From: Penium margaritaceum
Taxonomy: Eukaryota > Streptophyta > Zygnematophyceae > Desmidiales > Peniaceae
Assembly (NCBI GenBank): GCA_023375785.1
Contig: SZWC01015030.1
Location: 13,400 to 39,207 of the forward strand
DNA length: 25,808 nt
Direction of reading: 5' to 3'
In this document: positions 1 to 9,357 of the stretch, piece by piece
How positions within the stretch are numbered: the first letter of the stretch is position 1
Layout of the letters: every line of letters starts with the position of its first letter
Program-made: the position numbers and the translations under genes
The notes under the pieces: generated by a model
Told to the model about the DNA's origin: nothing
Seen by the model: the letters and a program-made list of their open reading frames with translations, nothing else
Databases searched by the model: none

Positions 1-141
1 GTGGAGAGACACGTGATCTCTATCATATGGGTTGGCACTGACATGGAGCGTGCTGACTTCTTGACAAAGCCACTAACACACGGGAACTTTCTAGTGGCCA
101 TTTGTTTTGTTGGGCTTTGCCCCTTGACTGAGAGTGGTTGA
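1..141 (+). pseudogene. C-terminal tail of a Ty1/Copia Pol (end of RNase H), truncated by window edge
   Basis: Frame 1 is open from the first base to a TGA at 139-141, giving 46 residues. It contains ERADFLTKPLTHGNF (about residues 16-30), the ADxxTKPL signature that ends the RNase H domain of Copia polyproteins, where the enzyme degrades the RNA strand during reverse transcription in the cytoplasmic particle. Only the tail is present; the rest lies left of the window. It points toward the LTR that begins at 251, so it is placed as the pol end of an element using that LTR as its 3' LTR. The motif identification is firm; ownership of the LTR is inferred from position. Confidence 0.75.
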
Positions 142-250
142 GTGCGGGGTGTGTCTGTGTCTGTGTCACGACTGTTTTTGAAATTTTTGTTGTGCTTATT
201 TTAGTCCTACACATGTATGGACATGCGTACCATCGGGTCATGAGGGAGTG
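142..250 (+). other. 3' untranslated stretch with polypurine-tract-like end
   Basis: This short non-coding stretch lies between the Copia Pol stop and the LTR start. It has a GT-rich part (about 150-170) and ends in GAGGGAG immediately before TGTTGTGAC. A purine run directly before a TG-starting repeat is the normal place for the polypurine tract that primes plus-strand DNA synthesis. Confidence 0.5.
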
Positions 251-1003
251 TTGTGACTTGTGACGTTTCCTGTCGACCTCTACAGTTTACTGTGACCACT
301 CGGCCGTATCCATGCCTGTGCAGATCCCCGATGTGGACCCTGGTGGTACCGGTGCGTTGTTTGGCGGTGTACTACCAGCCTGGAGTTGACCGACGACCGT
401 CCCAGAGCTCTGGACGCTGCTTGGGACCTCATGCAGTTTTTGTGCAGCACGTAGGAGTTTATTGGTGGACTGGATGGGGGCCGATTTGCATGTTTTTGCA
501 TTGTGTGTCCACCGTTTGATGTTGGATGCATGCATGTGACCAGGCGTAGCTTCAGGCTTGTGATTCCGCATGTTTAAGTTCGGACGCCGTAGCGTTTTGA
601 CATGTCTACACTAAGTTATGGCAAAAATAGTAGTTTTGGGCCGGCTTTAGGACAGACCTTGTGCTGCCACGTGCGACACCCGCCGTCCGCCGCGGCAGGT
701 ACTTATGCCATGGACCTTTCATTTTTCATCTCTTTTTGCAAATGCTATTGAAGCATTCTGACACTTTGCCTTGTGTCTCCTAGCCAGGCCCTTGCTGTTG
801 TGTGTACGACTTGTTACTGTCGTAACCGTCTGACCAGGCATTGACGCATAGTCACCGGCTGTGTTGCTAGGAAGCTTCCACACATCTTCTCTTGTTAGAC
901 CCTTGGATTTTCGTGCATGAATTATGACTGTCATCAGAGAATGACTTAGCATTGACGATTAGTTAAGTGGCAAGTGGTTCTGAAGGTTCCTGAAAGGTTC
1001 TGA
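251..1003 (+). repeat. Left LTR of the plus-strand host element (LTR1)
   Basis: The repeat begins TGTTGTGAC after a purine run and ends at TTCTGA just before a TGGTATCAAAG primer-binding site. Its last ~110 bases (897-1003) match 23466-23572 closely, including the shared string TTAGTTAAGTGGCAAG and the final GAAGGTTCC...TTCT(G/T)A. A looser match continues upstream (about 580-650 against 23265-23320). The first ~300 bases of the two copies are not clearly alignable by eye, so the 5' boundary rests on the polypurine-TG junction. No convincing gene lies inside. Confidence 0.6.
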
Positions 1004-1014
1004 TGGTATCAAAG
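1004..1014 (+). promoter_or_regulatory. Primer-binding site, initiator-Met tRNA type
   Basis: TGGTATCAAAG directly follows the LTR end at 1003. Plant LTR elements prime minus-strand DNA synthesis with initiator-Met tRNA through TGGTATCAGAGC, and the AAAG variant is common in Copia elements. Its position right after LTR1 marks that LTR as a 5' LTR, although a Copia pol end lies upstream of it. Confidence 0.6.
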
Positions 1015-1029
1015 TAAACGAGCTACACC

Positions 1030-1875
1030 TCATTGTGTTGTGCAGCAGAAATGCAGCAGTAGCAGCAGACGTGTTAGACACATTTGCCACAATAATCCTG
1101 GGAGTGTTCACCACGCTATGCTTCACATTGTGAAGAGCCACATCAGTAGCAGCCAAGGTAACACCACGAGGCAGCCAATGAGGTTGACGCATGGAGCAGC
1201 CACGGTAGGTCCATTGTTGCAGTAGGTGCAATAACCACCGTGAGAGAACGGTGAAAAGCCACGGTAGCAACAGCCACACCAGCAGCCGCAGCAATAGCTG
1301 GTTGTTGCTGCAAGAACAGCATCAGCAGCCGTAGTTGCAGTACCTGCCAAAGAAGCAATAACACCTGCACCAGGCGCAGCAGCAGCAGTTGCAGCAACAG
1401 CAGCAGAAGCTACTATAGCAACAACAGCCACTATAGCAGCAACCGCCACATTAGGAGCACCTAGCAGCAATAGAAAATGCCGCTGCTCTAGTAGTAGCAA
1501 AAGCCAGTTACAGAAGCCGCCGTAGTAGTAGAAGTGGCCAAAGTAGTAGAAGAAGGAGTAGCAACAGCAGCGACGACAAATAGCTCCAACAGCAAAAGCG
1601 GTAGCAGTAGCGGCGGCGAGCAGGTGCAACAACACCGTTGGAGGGTAGCAGCCTCAATAGCACGTAGCAGCAGCATGTTATAGTAGTGCGGAGCACTGCC
1701 TCGTAGCAGCCGCAGCAGCTGCAAAAGCAGCACCAGTGCACGGGCAGCAACAGCAGCAACAACGGCAACGATGGCGATCAGCTATAGAGTGCGGCCGTAG
1801 CTACACATGCGCATAGTAGCAGCAGTAGCGTGCACAGCAAGGGCAGCCAAGGCGGCAACAGCACCTGCCGCCTCC
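1030..1875. repeat. GCA/CAG- and GTA-rich low-complexity leader
   Basis: About 850 bases are dominated by degenerate GCAGCA, GCAACA and GTAGTA trinucleotides. All frames on both strands give low-complexity peptides (Gln/Ser/Ala on plus; Leu/Cys/Ala on minus). Open frames, including a minus-strand one of 170 codons at 1123-1635, are explained by composition and show no domain. The tract lies between the PBS and the coding part of the host element, so it is the element's 5' leader or a degraded repeat-encoded N-terminus. No separate gene is supported. Confidence 0.6.
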
Positions 1876-1879
1876 CCTA

Positions 1880-2173
1880 TTGCAGTGGACGGGAAGCTAC
1901 CTTGTAGCTTCTTGTTGCAAGGGAGCTCGTCGTATGGCGGGCCTGCGGCGAGCCATCGATGAGTTCGCGATGATCACCGAGCCCGCTGATCGGCGATCCC
2001 GCCGACAAGCGGGCTCGTCAAATCAACAAGCTTACCGCGAGGGTCAGGCCAGGCAGCCAAAGAAAAAGAAAAAAAGGAGAGGGGGAGGACAAGGGAGGTC
2101 CACGAGTGGATCACTCAAGAAAGACCCCGGGTTGGGGTACCCTACTGGCATCAAAGTGATTGGTGATCGATAA
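1880..2173 (+). CDS. Short basic ORF of unknown nature in the host element
   Basis: A plus-strand frame of 97 codons ends at 2171-2173. The part after the internal Met at 1934 is strongly basic, with a lysine/arginine cluster followed by GGGQGR (about residues 63-74). It sits between the low-complexity leader and the Gag-like frame of the same element. It resembles no family I recognise. A nucleic-acid-binding tail of a degraded Gag would fit the composition, but this is a guess, and it may be chance. Confidence 0.2.
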   Translation: MQWTGSYLVASCCKGARRMAGLRRAIDEFAMITEPADRRSRRQAGSSNQQAYREGQARQPKKKKKRRGGGQGRSTSGSLKKDPGLGYPTGIKVIGDR

Positions 2174-2266
2174 TCGGTCAGTTATCGGTAACTAAAAAAA
2201 GAAATTCCTCTTTCTCCTTTTGTTTGTTTTGAAGTGAGTTTTTAATTATTATTTCACCTTTTTGGT

Positions 2267-2460
2267 GTGGCTTGAGGCCACCACCGTTGGCTGACGACAG
2301 GAACCACCTCATCAGCAGCTGCCACGAGAGTGACAGAAGCAGCAGCAACAGCGGCAAAGGTGGCTTGAGGCAACAGTTGTCGGCTGACAACGACGCCCAG
2401 TGTAGCATCAGCGGTGCCGAAGGTGACTTGAGGTCGCACGTTGGATTATTTGCACCATCG
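2267..2460 (+). repeat. Imperfect short direct repeats in the host element
   Basis: A motif starting (G)TG(G/A)CTTGAGG recurs at about 2267, 2361 and 2422. The first two copies also share GGCTGAC(G/A)AC about 20 bases further on. Plus frame 1 is open here (2272-2490) and continues after one TAG as a readable frame to about 2687, so the repeats may be part of degraded coding sequence. No domain was recognised. Confidence 0.35.
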
Positions 2461-2635
2461 ATACCGCGTGGTGATAGTGCAACATCGTAGCAACACACTA
2501 CGGCTGAGGTGGTGGCCGTGACTTATGACATTGAAGCCTGTCTGAGAGACATTGCTTCCTTTGTATCCCTTTATGTGGTGCCTTGTGCCACTGGGATCGA
2601 GTGTGCAGGACTATCACCCACGCTAGGCTCTCGAC

Positions 2636-4771
2636 ATGAGCTGTGCAACATGGCCGTGGGTATTACCAGCGCCGTGGTTTGCGCCTGAGCCCCAGCCGTG
2701 GCAGCCGCCAAAGGCACAGTGGGCGATGCCGCCGTGGCACATGCCCCACTTGTATTCAAGGCTTTTGTGCTTATACTGTCGAGATAGGCAGCATGGCTGG
2801 CGCCAGTGCCGACAGCGCCCTCCTGGGTGGCATCACCCTTGGGCACGATCCTCCTAATCTCCTCCTTGGATGGATACATCACCGAGTGATGCTACAACGC
2901 TTTTGTGTGGAGATATGGCTGTCCTACACATGGAGGTCGGGAACCTCAAGCACATGGTCTTGCATCTCCTTGACCACGCGACTTCTGAGCGAGCTACCAC
3001 CCTGGCGCTGATGCCACCTTCAACTTCATCTTCATCCTCCTCTCAATCTTGCATCCCTTCCTCCGACGATGCTAGTATGCCACATCTCTCGTCTACATCC
3101 ATCGCCCTCAGCTCTATTTTGGAGGCTGTCGACATCATTCCAACGGGCAGACCCTTAGCATCTGGCGGTATTGCTCGCGTTCACACTCGTCGTGTGCAAC
3201 GGCGAGCTACTCATCTTGCTCGTCATGCGCAAGCAACACCACCAAATGCGGTTGTGGGAGGAGTCAGAGGTGATGAGACCACCTCGTCCCCTATCCTCGG
3301 CTTGGTCTGATGAGTCCCCACGCATCCTGTCAATGTGTCAATCGTGGGGGGGATGGATTGTCTGCCCACGACCACGGTGGATCTCGGTATTGGTGAGGCA
3401 AGTACTGTGGAGTGCAGGATGGTTGAGGCGGATGATGCTACACAGCATGCTCAGTTAGCGGAGCGTTTGACGGGGGGGAGACGTCCGCCTCGATATCGAC
3501 TCTTCATCAAGGGAGGATTGGTCCGATGCTGGGATAGAGTCGGAGATGGAGATGGAGACTGTTGATGCCTTGGCGGATGACGTGACGACAGCCAATGTTG
3601 GAGCTGCGCCTGATGACTTGAGCGCTCTCGCATTCGTCGGTGTGGAGAGGGCTTCCATGGTGCACGGAGCAGTAGTAGGTGGAGCAGATGATACAAATAG
3701 TGATTCTCGGTCCATAGCAGACGACCGGGTGGTTCTGGCAGATACGCCCGGAGTAGCTACAGGAGTGGGAGGATTCATGCTATCAGACGATGGGGAGGCT
3801 GACTCTCCACGAGCAACAGAGAGTCAGCTTGCGTGTGTAGTAGCAACTACGGAGGTGGCAGGGGCTGCAGTAGAGACATCCCCCTTGTCCCTTGTCACGA
3901 GGTTGGTGTGCCACCCTCTCCTTGTTTCAGCAACTCCGTCGGCCGTAAGTGGGGTTGGAGGGCCCACCGACGACCACATAACACCACAGGATGGATATGA
4001 AGGATAGTGATAGACCGCCAGGATGAGGCAGACTTCCTCTATGAGGACAAGTCGTCTGATGTGGAGTGGTCAGACCCAGATTCGGAGGCAAACATAAAGG
4101 CCAAGTGCACTGCCATTTTTGTAGCAGCCGCGTCACGAGCATGAGATGGCCCCTGGGTGACAGCAGACGTGCGCGTGTGTGACATGTCGTCAGTGGTAGA
4201 TGAGCTTGTACTAGTCACCCCTGTAGGTGTGGCTCCCATAGAGAGCGCGGGACGAGCTGTAGACCTCAGGCTCATGGCTCCCTAGACCACCACTGCAATT
4301 TCAGCCGCCAACATTGTTACAGACATTTGAGCTATAGTTTGTGTGTACGAGCATCTACACTCCATAGTGGAGGCACAAGAGGTAGCCATGGCTCAAATGG
4401 AGGTGCCTGTGTAGGATTTTGTGGTCGAGCTCTAGGATGTCAGGAGCCATTGGGACACCATGGTTGTTTGGACACGACAGGCTCTCGAAGAGTGCATGGA
4501 GGATATGCACACACATCTTGAGGCAGTTGAGGGGTCTCTACAGAGTACACGTTTGTGACGGGCGGACCTCCAACAGCAGGTGGATGATGGGTTTCCCACC
4601 AGGGGTCGGGAGGAGCACCACTACACTCAGCGCACGTTCGATGACCGCAATGATGCCGCAGATGCAGATGTGCCTATGGATGTTGGCGTCCAACGAGTAG
4701 CTGACGGCCAAGCAAGAAGTGTGTTATGAGAAGCCGGTCCCTTTGTAGCAACCGTTCCTACAGCCCCATAA
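2636..4771 (+). pseudogene. Decayed Gag-like ORF of the host element: CCHC knuckle, Ser-rich, acidic and coiled-coil-like parts
   Basis: A coding frame can be followed for ~2.1 kb. Frame 2 runs 2636-3476 with stops at 2855 and 3308. It shifts to frame 0 at a run of seven G (3472-3478), runs to 4007, then returns to frame 2 for 4010-4771. That last part is readable but broken by eight stops, most explicable as single C-to-T or G-to-A changes of Gln, Arg or Trp codons. Near the start is a Trp/Pro-rich stretch, then CLYCRDRQHGWRQC, a full CX2CX4HX4C Gag zinc knuckle (~2776-2820). Next come a Ser-rich segment, an acidic segment (~3500-4100) and a Leu/Glu/Gln-rich, coiled-coil-like part (~4330-4600). 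No protease, RT or integrase motif was found. Likely the structural protein of a non-autonomous LTR element; one protein or two is unclear. Confidence 0.5.
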
Positions 4772-4853
4772 ATTTTACGTGGCGAGTGATTGTTTGATGC
4801 CCACGCTCTGCCAGCAGCTTGTGGCCAGGCGGCACTTGAGTCGACGACTGGCG
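4772..4853 (+). other. Host-element sequence left of the Gypsy insertion
   Basis: This short stretch joins the decayed ORF to the Gypsy target site. From about 4840 it is in frame with 12198-12266 and 21847-22043 once both nested elements are removed. Confidence 0.5.
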
Positions 4854-4858
4854 CAGAG
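4854..4858. repeat. Target-site duplication of the Gypsy element (left copy, CAGAG)
   Basis: CAGAG lies directly before the left LTR and is repeated at 12193-12197 directly after the right LTR. A 5-bp duplication is normal for LTR-retrotransposon integrase. Confidence 0.85.
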
Positions 4859-5781
4859 CGTGAACCGAGGGATGCCCGGCACGACGATCACACGCCGAGC
4901 TCTTGGGGTAAACCTCCCACCCTCAACCCCTAGGTGTGTGTTCCAACCCTTGAGATGTCGCATGACCCTCTCCTAGCAGCAAGACCGCTGGTACTGACCG
5001 AGGTTCCCGCCGTGCGGCTCCCCCGTTGGCGTTTGCACCAATGTGCGCTGCGGAAGACTTTTAGGATCGAATGGACGTGTGTAAGGTGATGCTTGGAGAA
5101 CAAAGAGAGTTGGGCAAGGAATGAATCCTTAGACTTGCTAGATCAGTACAATACAATGTACAGAGTCTCTGGTAAGATTGGCATGCCTAGAACAACCCCT
5201 AGGCTTCCTTATGTACCAACCATTATGAGTCAGCCGAGAGCTCCTCGGCGCTCCGAAGCTCTCTTCTGAGGTTTTATCATGTAAATAACACATGAATCAT
5301 GTAGTACGCATTGCGAGCTTTCCAACGCACCAGAGAACGCCTCAATCCGTAGAGAAATAGCTAAGTTATGGCTGTTTGAGTGCTCCACGCGTGACCCCCG
5401 CTGGCAGCACCGCCGGCGGGGGTCACGGCCGTCCGAAGCGCCCTTCCTTGTGAATGCAGCTCCAGCCGCCATCCCGAAGCGCCCATGGACCCTAATGAAC
5501 ATTTTCTCATTGGCTAAGAATCCATCTAGGGGCGCTTTGGCTGCAGTGGGCAAGAAAGTCGGTCCGCCGTGCTCGGGGTCGAACTGGTACGTCTCCTGTT
5601 TTCTAGAGGTGCGCCTCCCACCTTTGCACGGCCGTATCTTTCTCGTCCCTGCACCAAACGAACCGGTTCTTGGATCAATTTCACACGGTTTTTCACGTAA
5701 AATACAATGAGAACATTAAAATATGCATATGACATTAGCATGATGACGTAATCACCACCTCGACCGGCGGCTCCCATAACA
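4859..5781 (-). repeat. 3' LTR of the Gypsy element
   Basis: It matches 11270-12192 along its length. In element orientation it starts TGTTATGGGAGCCG (right edge on the plus strand, ...CCCATAACA) and ends ...CGGTTCACG, where the other copy has ...CGGTTCACA. The target-site copy CAGAG precedes it on the left and the polypurine tract follows on the right. At 5391-5426 is an 11-bp inverted repeat (GTGACCCCCGC / GCGGGGGTCAC) with a 14-base loop, decayed in the other LTR. Confidence 0.9.
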
Positions 5782-5794
5782 TCACCCCCCCTCC
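5782..5794 (-). other. Polypurine tract of the Gypsy element
   Basis: On the minus strand this reads GGAGGGGGGGTGA immediately before the LTR start TGTTATGG. A G-rich run at this position is the RNase H-resistant primer for plus-strand synthesis. Confidence 0.75.
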
Positions 5795-6114
5795 GAGGGC
5801 GCACCGTCCCGGTGTGCTCCTGGTACGCTCGGAGGACCGTGTTGACAGCAGCGCCCGTGTGGAAATTGGCTTCGGGGATCCAGCAGTTGTGCTCAGGCCT
5901 ATAGCCGAGCCATTGCACCAGGTACTGCCACCCGTTACCGCACCGGCGGTACCCGAGAATCTTCTCCACCACAGACTCCTCTTCACCTTCCCCCAAGATT
6001 GGTGGAGGAGGAGCCTGTCCCTACGCCGCGAACTGTGCATCCGGCTCCTTGTAGGCCTTGAGAAGAGAAGCATAGAACACGAGATTGATCCCATAGTGGT
6101 CTGGCAGCTCCAAC
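5795..6114 (-). pseudogene. Gypsy Pol C-terminus: chromodomain
   Basis: A minus-strand frame from 5996 carries a chromodomain at about residues 9-60 (5972-5817). It opens with VEKILGYRR and the aromatic core reads YLVQWLGY followed by CWIPEANF, matching the (Y/F)LVKWxGY...TWEP pattern. In chromoviruses this module at the end of integrase binds modified histones and steers insertion to heterochromatin. The frame runs on through the polypurine tract into the LTR, a common arrangement. The link from the integrase C-terminus (6115) to this frame (5996) is lost to at least one frameshift. Confidence 0.85.
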
Positions 6115-7113
6115 TCATAGCTCACCGCGGACCGCTTCTCCTTGACTGGAAAAAGGACCCACCCACCGAGACTTGAGCTTATTGCTGCCCACCCCCGCTA
6201 GCTGCAAGTTCCGCGAGCTCAGTAGCACCTTCTGTCCCCTCGAGAACTTCTCGGCTGTCCGGTGCTTGTCCGCTTGCTGCTTCATCTGCTGCTTCACCTT
6301 GTGTAGCACCTTGCGTACGCTGCACCACACCTCTGTGAATTCACTTGAAAACTGCTGCACTGTGGGTAGGTCCGATCCCGTTGCCATGTTTGAGGGACAT
6401 GCAGGCTGCACCCCATACACTACCTCAAAGGGGGACCTCCCCATAGAGGCATGCACTGCTGAGTTGTAGGCAAACTCAGCCACCGGGAGCTTGCATTCCC
6501 ATCCCTTGCCATCCGACTACAGGATCCCCCGCAATATCTGCTCCATGGTCTGATTGGTGCGCTCAGTTTGGCCATCTGTTTGGGGATGGCAGGCCGACGA
6601 AAGAGCCACACGGGTGCCCAGCTTCTTGAAGAGTTCCTTCCAAAATAGGGAGGTGAAGTGCGGGTCGCGGTCCGAGACCGTGCACTTCGGCACCCCGTGT
6701 AGGTTGATGACGTGTTGCAAGAGGAGTTGAGCCGTCTCTGCTGCCATGACCTTCTCCGTACATAGAATAAAGTGCGCCATTTTGCTGAACCGGTCCACCA
6801 CCACCAGCACCATGGTGTTGCCCGTTGCATTCCGTGGAAGACCCCCCACAAAATCAAGTGAGATGTCCGTCCAAGGACGTTCCGGCACCGGTAGCGGCTG
6901 CAGCTCCCCTGGCGCCCGCGCCCTCCGTGGATTGATTCTTTGGCACGTGTCACAGCTGCTCACGTACTCCTTGCAATCTGCTCCCATCGTCGCCCACCAA
7001 TATTGGCGCACACGTGTCTTGAAGGTCTTGTCGTGGCCGAAATGACCACTACAGTGCGAGTCGTGCGCCTCTTCCAACAGCGCTTGCCGCAACGACGCAC
7101 TCCGTGGCACCAC
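6115..7113 (-). pseudogene. Gypsy integrase (zinc-binding, DDE core, GPY/F module)
   Basis: The enzyme inserts the element's DNA into the genome. The frame from 7113 has an HHCC zinc-binding N-terminus (H17, H24, C54, C57) and a DDE core: Asp87 in SLDFVGGLP, Asp148 in TVSDRDPHF and Glu184 in DGQTERTNQ, with 35 residues between the last two as expected. A TAG at 6517-6519, in place of a probable Gln codon, interrupts the frame. It resumes in the same phase (AEFAYNSA...) to 6115 and includes NKLKSRWVGPF, the GPY/F module of chromovirus integrases. It lies downstream of RNase H, as in Ty3/Gypsy. Confidence 0.92.
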
Positions 7114-7166
7114 AATCTGGTTCCCCTTCTCACGCTGCCAATACTAGCCGTCCCACTTTCACCCCT

Positions 7167-7974
7167 TCACCGTGCTTTCGAAAAAGTCCTCGTCCTCCGC
7201 ATACCCATGTACAAACAGGCTGCGGATGATTGGAGATCCTGCCAGCACCATGATCGCATGCACGCCCAAGTTTGGGCGACACGAAAGCGGGTCCGCTGGG
7301 TTGATCCTCCCTGGTTTGTAGTGGATCTCATAGTTGAAGCTATCCTCCAGCAGCTCCCATCCACCGTGCTTGACGACAACTCAGGTTCGGCTGCGACTTG
7401 AGGTATTTGAGCGCGTAGTGGTCCGTGTACACCACACACCGCCCGCCTCAAGGTAGTACCTCTATTGCTTGAAGGCCTGGACTACCGCGAGCATCTCCTT
7501 CTCGTGGATCGGGTAGTTGAGCTCAGCCCCTTTCAGCTTCTTGGAGTAGTATGCAATGGGTTGCAACCCCTTCCATTGGTCTTGCATCAGCACCCCGCCA
7601 ATCGCATAGTCGCTTGCGTCCGTCGCTAGCACGTACTCCTTGCTCGTGTCCGGATGCACCAACACCGGGACTTGACACATGGCAGCCTTCATTACACCGA
7701 AGGCTTGCCCCTCCTTCGCACCCCACTCCCATTGGCGCTCCTTCTTGAGTAAGTCTTTGAAGGGTGCTCCCTTTGTCGCGTGCCCCCGGATAAACCTCCG
7801 GTAGTAGTTTGTAAAACCCAGAAAAACCTGGAAGTCACGCACGTACACCGGCTCTGGCCACTCCTTCACTGCTTCCACCTTTTTTGGGTCCATGCGGATT
7901 CCCCTCCCGCTGACAATGTACCCAAGGAACTCCACCTCCTGCTTGGCGAATTCACACTTGGCTGAGCTTGGCAA
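7167..7974 (-). pseudogene. Gypsy RNase H region and RT connection
   Basis: From 7974 the frame gives CEFAKQEVEFLGYIVS, the conserved end of the Gypsy RT, then FLGFTNYYRRFI, and then RNase H with the catalytic-Asp motif ATDASDYAIGGVL. It reads to a TAG at 7462-7464, where the family has Trp (KxWRxYL). After a further frame change it continues as YTDHYALKYL and the RNase H/tether end (INPADPLS) to about 7167. RNase H removes the RNA strand during cDNA synthesis. One premature stop and at least one indel disable it. Confidence 0.88.
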
Positions 7975-8001
7975 ACAGCTGCTCCTTTCTCAGCACTTCC
8001 A

Positions 8002-8691
8002 TCACTGTCCGTGCTCTTGGTGCTCCTCCATCGTCCGCGAGTAGACAAGGATGTCGTCGAGGAAGATGACCGCAAACTGGTCCAAGTAGGGATGGAATAC
8101 CTGGTTCATCACCGCCATGAACGTAGTTAGAGCATTCGTTAGCCCAAAAGGCATCACGAGATACTCGAAGTGTCCATAGCGCGTCCAAAACACGGTTTTT
8201 TCCACTTCCTCCTCCACGATGCGGGTTTGGTGGTACCCTGACCTGAGGTCCAGTTTGCAGAAGACACGCGCGCCTCGTAGCTGGTCAAACAATTCCTCGG
8301 CCCATGGCAACGGGTAGCGGTTCTTCACTATGATGTTGTTGAGCGCCCGGTAGTCCATGCACATCCGCAACTCTCCTGACTTCTTCTTGATGAACAGCAC
8401 CGGCGTCGCATATGGAGACACCGACGGTCGAATGAAGCCTTGGTCCACCAACCCGCCCAACTGTTTTTTGAGCTCCGCAAGCTCCACGCCGCTCATGCGG
8501 TTGTAAGACCGCACCACTAGTGACGACCCTGGCACCACCTTGATTTGGTGGTCAATGTCGCGTTGCGGCGGCAGCCCCTTCGATAGCTCCTCTGGAAAAA
8601 ACGTCCCCGAACTCCTTGAGCACCTCTCCAACACCGGGAGGCAACTCTGGAGCTCCCGTGCCTTCCACCGGCTGCCCCTTCGCTGCTTCAA
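8002..8691 (-). pseudogene. Gypsy reverse transcriptase (palm and fingers)
   Basis: About 229 codons are open. Visible motifs in order are [45 protein letters not shown] (first catalytic Asp), MPFGLTNA, and the catalytic box FLDDILVYS at about 8041-8064. These are the conserved blocks of Ty3/Gypsy RT, which copies genomic RNA into DNA inside cytoplasmic particles. The catalytic aspartates are present. The frame breaks right after the catalytic box and resumes near 7974 in another phase, so at least two indels separate palm from connection. Confidence 0.94.
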
Positions 8692-8767
8692 CCGCTGTAA
8701 CCTGCTGCTCTGCTGCTTGTTGTGGATGCACCCATGCCAATTGAACCTGGTAACCCTTGCGCTCGCA

Positions 8768-9220
8768 TCACTTCAGCTGCTTCAAGTTGGTGACGCGCAG
8801 TTGCTTCCCCGCTTCCGCCACTTCCGACTCCTTCCCCTCACCCCGCCACAAAGGCAAAGTGAGATTTTTCTCGCTCGCCTTCATGACCACCCGGTTGCAC
8901 CTCCAATCCACCTTCGGATTCCAGGCGTGCAACCAATCCCGGCCGATCAAGCAATCGTAATCATCCATAGGGAAAGTGTGGAGCTCCATGTTGCATACCA
9001 ACGCACCCATATGGACCTTGTGCTTGATGAGAGGCCTGCCGCACTCCACCACTCCGGACACCTGTCGCGCCTTGGGCGACGTCCCTGGCTGCCATGTGAG
9101 TCCCAACCCCGTCGCCAACCTGTCATTGAAGAAGCTATGGCTCGCACTGCCATCGAGCAGCCCGGGTAGCTTCCTCCGACCATTGAAACTCCCCTCCAGA
9201 ATCTCAAGAACCAGCTCCAA
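8768..9220 (-). pseudogene. Gypsy aspartic protease
   Basis: A 150-codon frame contains LLDGSASHSFF near residue 21, the active-site region, where the family usually has (L/V)(D/V)(S/T)GA(S/T)H.F. Here the catalytic triplet reads DGSA. Further on, CLIGRDWLH (~residue 90) is the conserved (I/L)(I/L)GxDWL block before the RT. The enzyme cuts the Gag-Pol polyprotein. It lies between the Gag knuckle and the RT. Whether DGS replaces D(T/S)G by mutation or is this family's form cannot be told. Confidence 0.8.
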
Positions 9221-9357
9221 GATGATCCCTGGAAACTACCGGGTCTCACCTTCATTCCGCAACAGCACTTGAGGCAGCAGCTTAATTGGCAAAAGCCTTT
9301 CAGGGCTGGTGCTGTTCCTTGCGGACGAAAGACTTGCAGCAGTAGCTCGTCCCCTCC

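Noticed and set aside
253..571. Short overlapping frames on both strands in LTR1
   Set aside because: No motif or bias; LTRs of this type do not normally encode protein.
1123..1635. 170-codon minus-strand open frame rich in Leu, Cys, Ala and Tyr
   Set aside because: It arises from the trinucleotide-rich composition; other frames are also open there and no domain or membrane-protein pattern with proper loops is present.
3546..4007. Independent single-copy host gene for an acidic protein
   Set aside because: It is in phase with the upstream Gag-like frame after correcting one homopolymer indel at 3472-3478 and lies between LTRs, so it is treated as part of the element; gene capture remains possible.
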